Origin: Nymphaea colorata
Taxonomy: Eukaryota; Streptophyta; Magnoliopsida; Nymphaeales; Nymphaeaceae
Length of the DNA: 64,000 nucleotides
Reading direction: 5' to 3'
Assembly: GCF_008831285.2 (NCBI RefSeq)
Contig: NC_045140.1
Location: 27,794,131 to 27,858,130 of the forward strand
Shown here: positions 27,201 to 38,738 of the stretch, piece by piece
How positions within the stretch are numbered: the first letter of the stretch is position 1
Layout of the letters: the number at the start of each line of letters is the position of its first letter
Translations under genes and position numbers: made by a program
Notes under the pieces: model-generated
Databases searched by the model: none
The model's input: only the letters and a program-made list of their open reading frames with translations
What the model was told of the DNA's origin: nothing

Positions 27201-28558
27201 TGTTTTTGAAGTTCATGTTTAACAAGGCAAACCAATTCTACATCAGTTGAAAGATGAGGATGGTTGCATCTTGGGAGTTAACGCATCTGGCCTTCTGATT
27301 GCGAACTCTGGTAATGATTTGCCTGTAAGTGGACCATCTTTAATGTACTAAGGCTACCAAGAGTCCAATTTTACTAGTTTATAGGCTTGATTTGTTTCTT
27401 TCTCACTGTTAATTTTGTGTGGTCCTTTGCATCTTAATAATCATGTTATGGGAGCTTACTGATGCCTTATTTACTTACAAATGTTGACTTCCTTATAGGT
27501 TATTGACCTTTCTGCTGTTTCTCCCGAGTTGGCATACCTGGCAAATGACGCAGATTTAGTTATGTTGGAGGGAATGGTAAATATATCTCCCTTGACACTG
27601 TTGAGATCTCTCTTCACTGTGATAATTTCTTCTTCCATGTTGTCCATGCGGTCTGTCTCACGAGGAGTCGTGATGCAACTTAGTGGCTTTGGTACCAAAT
27701 TGGTGCAGTTGTACCGATCACCCTAAACCTTAGGTTTCTGAATGCTCGCTTGTGCTAGAGTTATACACAATGGCCCGTCCTGGCAAATCCCAGAGCAATA
27801 GGATCCCAATAGGAGGTCCTTCCAGCTGGCTATCTAGCCTCCCTGTAATGCTTTGCTCATGCTCTGAAATGCTCAATGAAAACTTGATTTTGCTGTGGAT
27901 ATAGATGCTACTTTTTCTCCAATGTATTGACATGACTATTTTCTGCAGGGTCGTGGGATTGAGACGAATCTTTATGCACAATTTAGATGTGATTCATTAA
28001 AAATTGGAATGGTACTATTCTTCTCTTCCATGCAGTGTGCAGTAGGCTTCAGGCGTAGGATGTATCCACTTGTTTCTCATATTACTTGAACCACTTTCAG
28101 AAGGGCAGTCGCTACATGCCTGTTTGAATGATTTCTTGCAGCTCATGAGCTGTTTACGTTGATTGCATCAGTTCAGCCCCGTGGCAGTTTGTGCAGTAGA
28201 TACCAGCTTTCAAAATTAATTATTCCGCTTGATTTCATTGCATTCTGAGCATGTTAGTCAAAGCTATTTGCTGTCTTTATCTCTAATAATGCAAATGCTA
28301 CAAGGACAAAGTTTACTTTCCCTGAATATTGCTGCGTTTTTTGAAGTTTCTTCTCCTTCATACCATCCCTTTTCGTTTTCTGAGCTCCCGTTGAACAGAA
28401 AAGGAGCTTTGTTTGCCTAATGTCAAACATGATGTCAGCCATTTACTCATCAAGCATGTACTATTTACTTTCAGGTGAAACATCCAGAAGTTGCTCAATT
28501 TTTGGGAGGGAGGCTTTATGATTGTGTCTTCAAGTACACAGAGGTCATTCTTAGTTAA
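22376..28558 (+). CDS. Damage-control phosphatase, DUF89 family (At2g17340 type)
   Basis: Twelve exons: 22376-22545, 22753-22818, 24945-25011, 25147-25215, 25332-25472, 25951-26079, 26550-26636, 27093-27167, 27247-27324, 27499-27576, 27949-28011 and 28475-28558. The joined frame is 368 residues, about the same as Arabidopsis At2g17340. Landmarks are [80 protein letters not shown] (about residues 216-235, with the metal-site D-N pair) and the late motifs [12 protein letters not shown] and [13 protein letters not shown]. The family is a metal-dependent phosphatase that hydrolyses damaged or surplus phospho-metabolites. Plant members act on 4'-phosphopantetheine and oxidised forms, which links them to coenzyme A metabolism. 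It corresponds to the C-terminal domain of plant pantothenate kinase 2 as a stand-alone protein. Intron 6 (26080-26549) has a GC donor; the others are GT-AG. No targeting peptide is seen. Confidence 0.95.
24236..24273. repeat. (AT)n microsatellite in intron 2 of the phosphatase gene
   Basis: About 19 uninterrupted AT dinucleotides lie inside the 2.1-kb intron 2 of the damage-control phosphatase gene. It is likely to vary in length between individuals. Confidence 0.95.
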
Positions 28559-29427
28559 TATTCTGTCTCTTTTTCTGGCAGAGTAATTTTTTAGACTATC
28601 CTGTAAAATAATGCCGATTATGGGTAGCTTGAGCTGTTCTATAAATCTGTATGTCTCTGCTGTATTCGGCCTTCTTATATCCCTTTCATATGAAACTCTG
28701 GAAGGGAGGTCACTTGCCTTACCCTATCTGGACTACCTTTGGAAGGCCTTTCTTTTGCTTGAACCTTGTGAATTGCCATGGTGAACAAGTGGCACTTGAA
28801 CCAGTTTTATTTTTTCATTTTTGTTGTTTTTAATCTTTTAAAATTAATTAGGCCATATTGAATTAGTTTTTGGTCAGTAATCTAATTTTTTAAATTATCT
28901 TTTGGCAATATAGTTACATAAATAGACTTCGCATGTGTCCCCAACGTTATGAGAAAAAGAAATTTACTCGTTTTTTAGTTGAGTAGATCAGAAGTTTTCT
29001 TTCGTTAGTGGAGAAAACAACTCAGATTGTTGATTTTTAGAATTTTTATGAACTCCCATCTATGCATCAAAAAGCCTCTTTCACATTCCAGGATTTTAGT
29101 TTTATTTTGTAAAATAAAAAATGTACAGTTATCAATGTTGGCATCTAAAATCTACTTCGGTATGGAATGAATTTATAATTCAATGAGGAGTCCATTTCAT
29201 TAGTATAAGTTTACAATCCCAGACAATTCCCATTTTCCGCGGCGTAGAGTCGTGGACAGACGGCTGAGTGGACCGTGCCATCGTCTGCTTTCATGTCGTA
29301 GTTTGATTATATTGTGGTCTAGCTGTTGTCTGTTCAGAGTTTCGACATTTTGAAGTTGCTTTTGGTAGATGGATGGATTTTTTTGTGTTCAAGATGTAGG
29401 AATTGAGAAGTCATATTAAGAGAGAGG

Positions 29428-29503
<76 letters not shown>

Positions 29504-32500
29504 AGAAGTTCGTAATTGAGCAGGCATGGAAAAGCAAAGGGTTCATTATTGTCTCTGGTTGCTTTTATCGACGTGCCTCGATCACTCACGATCCTTGCAG
29601 ATCGCACCGACCGCAGCTGCTGCTCCGCGTAGATAAGTTGTCAAACAACTCATCATTCCGGGAATACCCCGTTCTACATGAAACCACAAACAATCCACTT
29701 TAGTAGTTTCGTGGAATAACCATGATTGCTGCTCATGATGAACGAACTGCAGTGAGTAAAAGAAAATAAAGGAAGGGATTATTCCAGTGTTTGGAAAAGA
29801 TAGGCCGGCGGTGTTGATGGCAGCTCCACCCGAAGATGAAAAAGCAGCTAACTTTTCAACCGACAGGTAGAAGCTTTTCATATTTGCCTTTAGGTAAAAT
29901 CTGCGGATGAAACCATCGATAATATTGCATATTGCAAAATCACTGGGTCGACTAAGAAGGAAAAGACAAAGAAGAAGGTACTCGGGCTTGCAGCTCGGGG
30001 TCTGATTGCTGTCGTGTTTCAGTGAGTTGTTCATCTCAACTGATCTTTTCATGGTGATAAGTGTAACATATCATAGATTGTTGGGGAGTGTACTATAAAT
30101 TTAGCGAGGCTTTGAAGCAAGCTAAATCTTAGCGGCATAAAATACTCATTCGAGAGAGAGAGAGAGTTGAAAAGAACATCATTAAAGCGAACCACAAGTT
30201 TGTTTGAGAAGAATTGCATGGAAATCCGTGACAAACCCAACTGCTACTGCTCTGCACTGCTACTGTCCTGTACAAGACATGGACTGCAGAGCCCACCAAA
30301 CACCCCACTTCTGTCGGGTCAATGAAAATCTCAGCAGCCCATTTCCGGCGACAACACTGTGTCACGAGATGGGCGGGCGAAAGATGCAGAAAAAGTTAAA
30401 AGTGGCAGTTCCCTCGAGATGCACGCAAGTTTTATCTTTTCACCAAACGTGGAACATTGAAGACCACCTCTTCCATCTTTTATGAACGCTATCACACTGC
30501 GCCCAAAACGCTCACCAGAGACGATGGTACCGCGGCCACCTACTCTTAAATGAGCACTTCAGAAAAGGAATTGTTCTTCTAATTACCAATTTAAAATCCT
30601 CATGATTTCGAGATCCTTGAATTTCTATGATTTTAAATGAGACATTTTCTAACTGCTAAAAGGAAAAATAAGGATTTCAAGTATAGAATATAGATCTTAA
30701 GTTTGATTTAAGATGCTTATTTTGATGAATTATAGATTTTACTATGAAGTTTTTATTACATTCACATCAGATCCATGGATTTCAAATTTGAAGTAAAGAA
30801 ATGCCCCATGAGCAAAATACTCCTTAGCAGATCATTAAGCAAAACGGTCAAATGTTATGAAAGAATGTATAGCTTTGAATTGGTTTCTTTCTTTAAATCT
30901 AACTTTTTCAATTTTAATTTATTAAATATTCGGATGGCCTAAATCCGAAGCATTTGAATCTTTTGATGGTTTATATATTTATCTTGGTCCTTTCTTATCA
31001 CTTGTTATGCGAAAACACTGCTCAATGGTGGTTAAATTTGTATACACCACGGAGCTCATTTTGTAAAAGCTTAAAATGGTGGTTAAATTTGAGTAGATTT
31101 GGATCCGGTTATATAAGACAAAACTGCTCAATGGTCAATTGAAAATTTGTTAACTATATATGTAAAAAATTTCTAACTCCTCCAATAAATCCCACTTAAC
31201 TAAGTCGTGGAATGATTGGATGAAAATTTATCATTTTGACTACATTGGTATTCCTTTGATTCCAACTTTAAAGTGAAGCTGGTTATATACACTGTGGAAT
31301 CTTGCCTAAATGACCAAATTACCCCTAATAATAACAAAAAGAACCCACTTCTTATAAGGATAAAAAAATGTGAAAAAGTTAGAAGTTCAAAAAGAATATA
31401 TTTTTTAATAAAAATTCCTAAAATATACCAACTCCCACCTTCTCTATGTAACCCTCATACATGCAACTCACTCTCTGCCTAAGGCACGATCCACATTTGA
31501 GAAATCCAAGTTTGTGGCTTGAATAAATGGCACATGCAACGCCTATTGAACAATTATGAAGAAAGTTGAGGAACATGCTGAGGAATTTAGAAATATGAAG
31601 TTTGTTTCAATAAACATGACAAAGGAACAGGGACTAGGCGAAAAATTTAAAACTCCTTGGTGGGGCTCCTGGTACCGAAAGGGTGGCTCAGATTTCACGG
31701 CCGGAACGGCCAAGGAGGCAAGAACTACCGCACCAGACGCTCGGCCCACCAGTCTTTTAGTTGTTGGAAAGCTGAAAAAGGAAAAGCAAAAGGCTACCAC
31801 ACCCATCAAAATCAACCAAAGAGAAGACAAGTAAAATGAAGGAAACGTAGATGAATGTATCATTGCATAAACATGCATCCAGAAGCAGTCCTATCAATTG
31901 TGGTATGTGACTAAAAAATTTACATCATCACCGGTGATTGAATAGACTCCATTGGCTTCTTTTCTTGTGCAACAAATGGAGAGGAGATTGTCCCTCTATT
32001 CCCTTCATTCCTTTCTTGGGATCCATGGTTGCCAAGAAATAAAAAGAGCACTAGAAATGAAAAGGCAGGAGATCAAAGTCTAGAAAAAGGAAATACGTAT
32101 TCCTTAGTAAGTATGGCGGGATTCCTTTCTGTTTTTTCTGTTCTAAACTTCACCATTAGCAACACAGGGATAAGCAGTGAAAGAAAAGTTTTTGGTGCAG
32201 CGGAAATTGGAACAAGAGATATGCTGGAAAGAAAAAGTACAGAAACAGGTTAGACTCATCGATTTTGTTGCTTGCCACCGTAGGAGAACCTTCATTTGAT
32301 CGTGGGAAGAGTGTGACCGACGTCTCTATTCTGTCTATTTTCCTTACAAACACGCACTCCCAAAGTAAGAATTTTAATCGGTGACTGTGAGCCATCCCAT
32401 GCTAAAGGCTCTGCTCGAATGTTTGATTGCACGCAGCATGGTGCAAGATGCTGGGGACTGAGAAGAAATCAAAGTGACGGAAGGAAAAACGCAAAAAGGA

Positions 32501-32719
32501 AGAAGATGGTCGCCGTTGTGATTGATATTTTGAACTTCAAAAACAGAAAGAGAACATGCTCAATACATCTGCCATTAGATTCTGAAGCGAAAGAGAAGAG
32601 AGAGCTCTTCGAAGAACCCCTAAACATGCATCCGCAAACAACGGCATTGGAAAATGGGATTCCATTTTCTTGAGAGAGTGAAAGCATGCTTGCTCAGCGA
32701 AAACATGCAGAGGGCATTT
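28559..32719. other. Intergenic, phosphatase to VQ gene
   Basis: This convergent interval lies between the plus-strand phosphatase and the minus-strand VQ gene. It holds the (CT)n(AT)n tract at 29431-29500 and an AT-rich stretch with internally repeated words at about 31010-31170. Open frames at 29582-30052 (minus) and 31556-31834 (plus) show no known family and lack gene-like neighbours. The segment about 32,690-32,719 is the 3' flank of the VQ gene. Confidence 0.45.
29431..29500. repeat. (CT)15(AT)20 compound microsatellite
   Basis: An uninterrupted CT run is followed directly by an AT run. The same CT-then-AT arrangement recurs near 44.7 and 44.87 kb. Confidence 0.97.
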
Positions 32720-33427
32720 CTAGCAGTTGGGTTTAGGAGAAATGCCAGGCTCAGAAAAGGAAGGTGTGGTCGAAGAAACCGCAGACTGCCTGGGAGATTG
32801 CAAGGGGAAGAGCGGCAGCAGCTCCGGCTCTGTTCCTCTGGGCGTGTTCAGAGGAGAAGGGTGGAGATAGAAGCCTTTCTCTGCGATCGCCTTTTCCTCC
32901 TCGGACATGGCCCCGACCGGCACCGGCGACGTCGACTCGCTGCCGGAGCCTGGGCTCGAGATCCGAAGAAAGCAACCGGAATTCGGGCTGTAGAGACCGT
33001 TCTCGAACGGATCCAGTGGGGTGACGGGGCTGGAAAGCAAGAGATCGGAGACGGCGGCGGTGGTGGGGGAGAGGAGCAGCTGAGATCTTGGAGAGAGGTG
33101 GGGCGCGCGGAGGGAGGTGAGCCCCAACTTGACCTCGAGCTTCCGCATGCCGCCGTGCCGCCGCTCGTGGAGCTTGAAGGCCGATCTGCGGGGCCCGACG
33201 GGGTCCATGCCGCCGGCCGCATTGGTCCTGTTGGCGTACCTGGCCGGCAAGGTGATGGGCAGCTTCTCGGGGGAGTCCTCCGCCACGCCCGTCAGTTTCT
33301 GGACGAGGTCCTTGAAAGAGCGAGGGTCGGCCTGGACAAACGTCGTCGGCGATGACGCTGTCGAGATGCTTACGCCAGTGCTGCTCGCCGCAGGAGCAGT
33401 GCCGCCGTTGCTGATGGGCGTCTCCAT
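32720..33427 (-). CDS. VQ-motif protein (VQ4/VQ11/VQ31/VQ33-like)
   Basis: An intronless frame of 235 residues. ATG at 33427 is the first in-frame ATG; the frame continues upstream only through non-ATG codons. The VQ core FKDLVQKLTG lies at about residues 38-47 within TFVQADPRSFKDLVQKLTG. Downstream are the conserved blocks FKLHERR, KLEVKLGL, LSPRSQLLLSPTTAAVSDLL and FYLHPSPLNTPRG, all typical of the plant subgroup that includes Arabidopsis VQ4, VQ11, VQ31 and VQ33. Several Ser-Pro and Thr-Pro sites occur, matching the subgroup's known phosphorylation by MPK3/MPK6. VQ proteins are nuclear co-regulators of WRKY factors, so a role in stress or defence transcription is inferred. The coding region is GC-rich, and low intron number is usual for the family. 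A (GA)n tract lies in the leader just upstream. Confidence 0.93.
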   Translation of the reverse strand: METPISNGGTAPAASSTGVSISTASSPTTFVQADPRSFKDLVQKLTGVAEDSPEKLPITLPARYANRTNAAGGMDPVGPRRSAFKLHERRHGGMRKLEVKLGLTSLRAPHLSPRSQLLLSPTTAAVSDLLLSSPVTPLDPFENGLYSPNSGCFLRISSPGSGSESTSPVPVGAMSEEEKAIAEKGFYLHPSPLNTPRGTEPELLPLFPLQSPRQSAVSSTTPSFSEPGISPKPNC

Positions 33428-36400
33428 GCCGCCGGAGAAACCCACAGAGAGAGAGAGAGAGAGAGAGGGAGAGAGGGAGGAAGATGCGAAAGGTTTAGTG
33501 GCAGAAGTGGTGAAGGTTACAGATGGCAGAGCAGATGGAGGAAGGGTGGCAATGGCATGGGAAAGAGAGAGTGGACTTGGGATTGGCGAAAGGTTTATTC
33601 ATGGCTTGGAGTACTCAGAGTCCGTGCACTGAGTGAAGGTGGGAGAGCAGGAGAGAGACGAGAGCAACAAAGGAAAAGCTCAATAAAGCAGAAGAAGAAA
33701 GGAAGAAAGAGGAAAAAGGCGACGGCCCAATGGTTCGTCCGGTTGACATGCTACTGCTGCAAGATAAAGTCAGCCGCTGGTTATTGCTTTTACGCGCATA
33801 TACGTAGTCTCCTCTGCTTGCGTTCATCACTGATCTGCTCTCCTGTCTTCGTCTCCATGAAACGTCTCACATCATTGCACAGAGAAAGAAAGAAGAGAGA
33901 TTTGAAAAATTGATAAGCCATTCTCGAAGAGGGGAGGAAACAGTTTGACCTCGCTTTCTTATCAGACTATGTGTGCTTTTCAACGCTCATTTGACTCTTC
34001 TGTTCATTGCTTTCACGAGGTCGCGTAGGTTGCACGAACTTTCTCTTTTAGTCCCCTTCGAAAAGCACGGGCGTCAACTAACCCCGTTTTAGCACGAAGC
34101 CGATCGATCGATCTTTCTGTTCTAATAAGTTTCACCTACTTGTTCTTCATTGTGATCTTCATGTTTTTTGAATGTGTAGATGAGGTTTGAGAATCAATTA
34201 TATGATTTTTCTTTTCTTTCGGAACCCATTTAACACAGTTCGCAAAACATGATCTTTGTAGTTCTAGATTTACGTATCGTTTCGTTTGAACAATTATTTA
34301 AGAAATATCAGAAAACAAAGAGCTTGACTGGATCAATTCAAAATGAAACCAGTTTAATGCATTTCATTAGGTTGTTGGGACATCTGAAATTGACATTGTA
34401 GATCAGTCACCGGCTTTCCTCGCTTTACAACCGTTTGAAATGTTCACGAGTAAATTTGACAAACATGACGCTCATATGCATGAAAACGCAAAGCAAATTA
34501 CTGCTGTAAAAATCGGAGCAGATTCAAAAGTCAATGAGTAGAAGAAAAAGTTACAGCAATGACTCCAATTAAAGATATAATAACCGGGCAGAGAATGGTG
34601 CTGTATTTTAAAACTTAAAAATTTATATTTAAACATAATTGTTTTAATTTTGAATATTTCCCCTTCTTTTATTTCCCTTCCACCAAGATTTTATATTTTC
34701 TTCTCATTTTTCTTTAATTTTGATAATTTTAATGGATTATTATACATAATATATATATTTACCAAGCAACCCTTATCACTTTTATTGTAAAGGCTTGCCC
34801 ATAAGACACATTAGACCACTTTTATTCCCCTTGTTCCTCAAGTTACAAAAACTTTTATTGTATATGTTCCAAGGTTTACTAGAGATCACAAAGATGGGAA
34901 TTTATGAATTTCAATAAAGTTGTCAAAAGTTCATCTTCAAGGACAAGGTAAAGGATCTCTCTACAAGTTGTTGTTAGATGATGCAAAAACATGAGACGGA
35001 ACGCTACAGGAAAGGTCTCAACGCACAGATGCAACATGGTCATTGTGATTCAGACTATCAATAAGTTTGGTTTGCTTTTGGATAATTGTTTTAGAAATAA
35101 TCTTCATGAAATGTGCCAAATGAGTGAGAGCCATGGTCTAATATTTGCTCACTCTTCTTCTTCAGCCAAAGATTTACTTGAAATAGTTAACTTCTTGTTA
35201 GTTTGAAAAGTGTATATTTTCTTAAAGTTGTTGAAACGTGTAAGAAATGGCCATATGTTGTTTGCATTATCAAGTTTTATTAGTAACAAAATTTAAGAAG
35301 TTTCAAGTAAGAAATCTGTAATTTTTTTGGGTTATGTTCCAAATCATAGCTGCTACCATTGCTATCAAATGAAAAAGAGTCTTTTATCTCTAGCCTTGTT
35401 GTCTTTGATTAAAGAGTATTTTCCCTTTCTGCAAAGGAAACTTACAGAACATAAAAGCAACATACAGAAAGACTCTTATGAAAACTCTCACACTAACGAC
35501 TAAAGATTGTCTAGCATACAAAGTTCAACTAGATGCTGTGAGAATTTTCTTTATTTCCCTAGAAAAAAAGACCAAATCAATTTGCTGTTTCACCCAATGG
35601 CCAATCTGTTTCATCATATAATTTTAAAGTCAATTTTTTTCATACATCCAAAGATTCTATATCCATTGGCCCTCTCACTGGTTTCTGTCAAGGCAAGGGA
35701 AATATAACTATTAAAGAAGATCTGCTTTGAGCAGCATAACATAGCGGGTTGGTAAAAGTTGGGTCGTCAGTTTAATTCTCATCGTCCTAAAACAACCCTA
35801 AACCCTGGGGTTACGGGAAAATGGAAAAAACTTTGAGGTATCTCCAAAAATCCAAAAGACCCGAATTGGAAGGCAGGAGGGCAGCCATAGATAAAGAATA
35901 TGAAGCTGTTGAGATGAACAAAACATGAATTTTTTTTGTTCTCAGACAGATATGAATGCATGTACAAGATAAGCAGAAAATAAATGGGTCATTGGAAAGA
36001 AATAAAATGCGTTTAGTAGCCAAGGTATATAATCATCAAGTGATTTATAAACTTCGTTGAGAGCTTTAATTCGGTTATCAAAAAGGCCACCATCAGAATA
36101 GTTCTTTCAATTGGTTTTTAGTCATCGATGGGAACATCCGAAATGGCTTCCTCTAACAAAAATAAATTTGTGAACTTTTGTCAAAAACCAAACCTCATAG
36201 CGCTATGACAGCAAAGACGCCTATGGCATCAAGTCCTTTAGTTAACTGCCAATTCTGAATGACATCCTTCAATGGATCTGTCTGCTGTTAGAATTACAAC
36301 AAATTTGGAAAAAAAGTAAGGAGCAGAAGAAAAAGTTAAAGCGGTGACTCCAAATAAAGATGAAAAATAAGCCAACTAGCAAGAGAATGAGCCAAATGGA

Positions 36401-37464
36401 GATTATATGTTTTGAGATACATTGCATGACCTTGTTCAGAACCAAATATGGATCCCCAAAATTAGGCTATGAACTGATATAAGATTAATGGACTGGAGAA
36501 CAGCATCTGGAATGATTTATTATCAAGATATTTTATTATCAGATCGATAAGGAGATCGATGCAGGATGAATCAAAATGGCCGGCGGAGAATTTCTCAGGC
36601 CACTTGAGTTGACGAGATAATAAATGATACTGTGAACGCAACAATTCACCTTGAATGCTTCGAATATCTATTGATGGAATGATTCACGTTGAGGCTTGAA
36701 TGCTTCGAATATCGCCTAGCAATTCACCTTTTAGACCTTTTGCAGTTATGCATGGGAAAAACTTATCGTAGCAATGTTCTAGCAAAGTATTGATGATCAA
36801 TATACCTATGGAACACATTCCAACTATTTGCATAGACAACAAAAATAATCAGTTCTACTTAGTTCTCTCTTTTACAGCTAGAATGGCTTTTGTTGTCAAC
36901 AGAGTTGGTTAGGAAGCAATATGAAATTAAAGTAAATCTGTTTGTAGAAAATTACTTCGGATACAGATTAATTAGCATAGCTAATTTCCTTTGGACTCAA
37001 TGGGTGTGAAGTAATTCAGAGTGGAAAAATCCAATGACTGAGACAAATTAAACATCAGTTCTAGAGGTGGTTTAACTTAATATGAATGGGTTTATCCGTC
37101 CAGAACCTTCTTTATGTAAGAAAAATAAGAAATGAGAACCTCGACAACTAGCAATACCCCACATAAATGTGAAAAGAAAAACTTCTTTAATATCTCTCTG
37201 CATATGCTCGGGAGGTAATATGGGGTACATTATATTTTCAAAAGAACAAAAATAATGTAAAAGAGAAAAAAAACAATATAGTTCTTTTGATCAGGTCCGG
37301 CTGCAAATTGGCGTTGGTATGAACCTGATTTTCATGAACCCCTACTTGGTTTGGCTGTTGGCTGAAAATGGTGAGGGAAATAAACTGGCTTGCTTGATTT
37401 TCGGATATGCAGATATCTTTGCAAAAAATTCATTTGAAAGGCAATTTTGATTCATAGAGAACAA

Positions 37465-37876
37465 GTTAGGGATGTCAATATATCACATTTGGATGGGATA
37501 TCCAACCGAACCATTTCGAAAAAATCAGATATGAAAACAAAATTTAACATTCGACTAAAAAAGCTGATCAGATTCCGATTTGAGAGATGACATCAGATCT
37601 TGTTGCAAATGGGATGTACATAAGTATCCGATCGGATCAGATTTAGTTTAAATAAATATATTATATCCAATACTCTTACATTTCGAAAATCGGCCACATT
37701 CGGCTCAAAATTTGGATTGCGGTATCAGATTTCAGATTCAGGTTTAGATTCAGGCATGATTTTTTTTTTTTTGTTCACATTACAATCCGAATTCAAATAT
37801 GCATATGTGAATATCCGAAAAAGTGGATATGGTAAAGGATATATCCGATTAAAATCTGATTGTTGACATCCCTAAC
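37465..37876. mobile_element. Small element with 14-bp terminal inverted repeats (MITE-like)
   Basis: The left end GTTAGGGATGTCAA (37465-37478) is the exact reverse complement of the right end TTGACATCCCTAAC (37863-37876). Both ends are flanked by AACAA, a candidate 5-bp target-site duplication. The 412-bp interior is AT-rich, rich in atccgat/ggatat words that are partly self-complementary, and has no coding capacity. Subterminal similarity between the two arms continues imperfectly (ggatatcc and ggatatatcc). This is a non-autonomous element; its superfamily is not determined. Confidence 0.65.
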
Positions 37877-38696
37877 AACAACATGCAGAGTAACAAAGAT
37901 TTTTCCATTTTTCATATTCATGCAATAACAGCCCTTTTCTTCTAAAGCATACGGAAGGAAAATGCATTTTTTCCTATTTCATGAAATCACGTTTTTTTGG
38001 TGTATGGATGAAGATGTGTGGGAGGACAAGTTAAGGATGTTGGAAAGCTTGATACTCACCTCCTTCATGGGAATGAATATATTTCACATTGTGCCTTTGT
38101 GAAATTTTCAACAGGAACTTTGAAAGCTGTAAAACTTTTCCAACATCATATTCAAACAAGTAAAATGTATATGTAGTGAAAGCATCAAAAGTAACATATA
38201 TCAAAAATGATCTGGACTTACAGCCAGGACTGATCCCAAATGAGCATTTGACATCAGTAACACACTATTACTGTCCCATGAATCTGGATAAAAAAAATGG
38301 GACATGTCCATAAAACTGTGTTGCAATATTTCATGAATCTAACTTATTTTTTGATAGAGATTCATCGGGCAATGACCGTGTGTTATTGTTGCCAAATGGT
38401 GTGTTATTGTTGCCAAATGGCTCCTTAAGAGGAACTGATGCTTTGTATGAAACAGTTTTAAAATGAAACTTGTAGCTTTTAACTTTGAGGCATGCTTCTC
38501 ATGAAAGCATAGAAAACATTTTTGTAATAAAACAAATCAAAATGAAGCAAATATTTTAAATGCAATGCCTCCTTATTCTTCCAAAATAGTCTAATTTGTA
38601 GAGTCTCCTTTCATGGGTTCCTTGTCGAAGCACCTTCCCTGTCGCTTCAACTTTTAACATTATAGGTGCTAGAATGAAACTCAAAATAAACATTGT

Positions 38697-38738
38697 TCTC
38701 TCTCTCTCTCTCTCTCTCTCTCCCTCTCTCTCTCTCTT
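38697..38738. repeat. (CT)n microsatellite
   Basis: A nearly pure CT tract interrupted by one ccc, in gene-poor AT-rich DNA. Confidence 0.95.

Noticed and set aside
29582-30052. A 156-codon open frame on the minus strand
   Set aside because: It has no recognisable domain, no homologue that I recall, no splice partner and a composition like its surroundings. It is probably chance.
31556-31834. A 92-codon open frame on the plus strand with an opposite-strand shadow
   Set aside because: Charged low-information sequence with no family resemblance; both strands are open, so neither is convincing.
32654-33355. A 233-codon plus-strand frame opposite the VQ gene
   Set aside because: It is an antisense shadow of a GC-rich exon; the minus strand carries the VQ motif and all conserved blocks.
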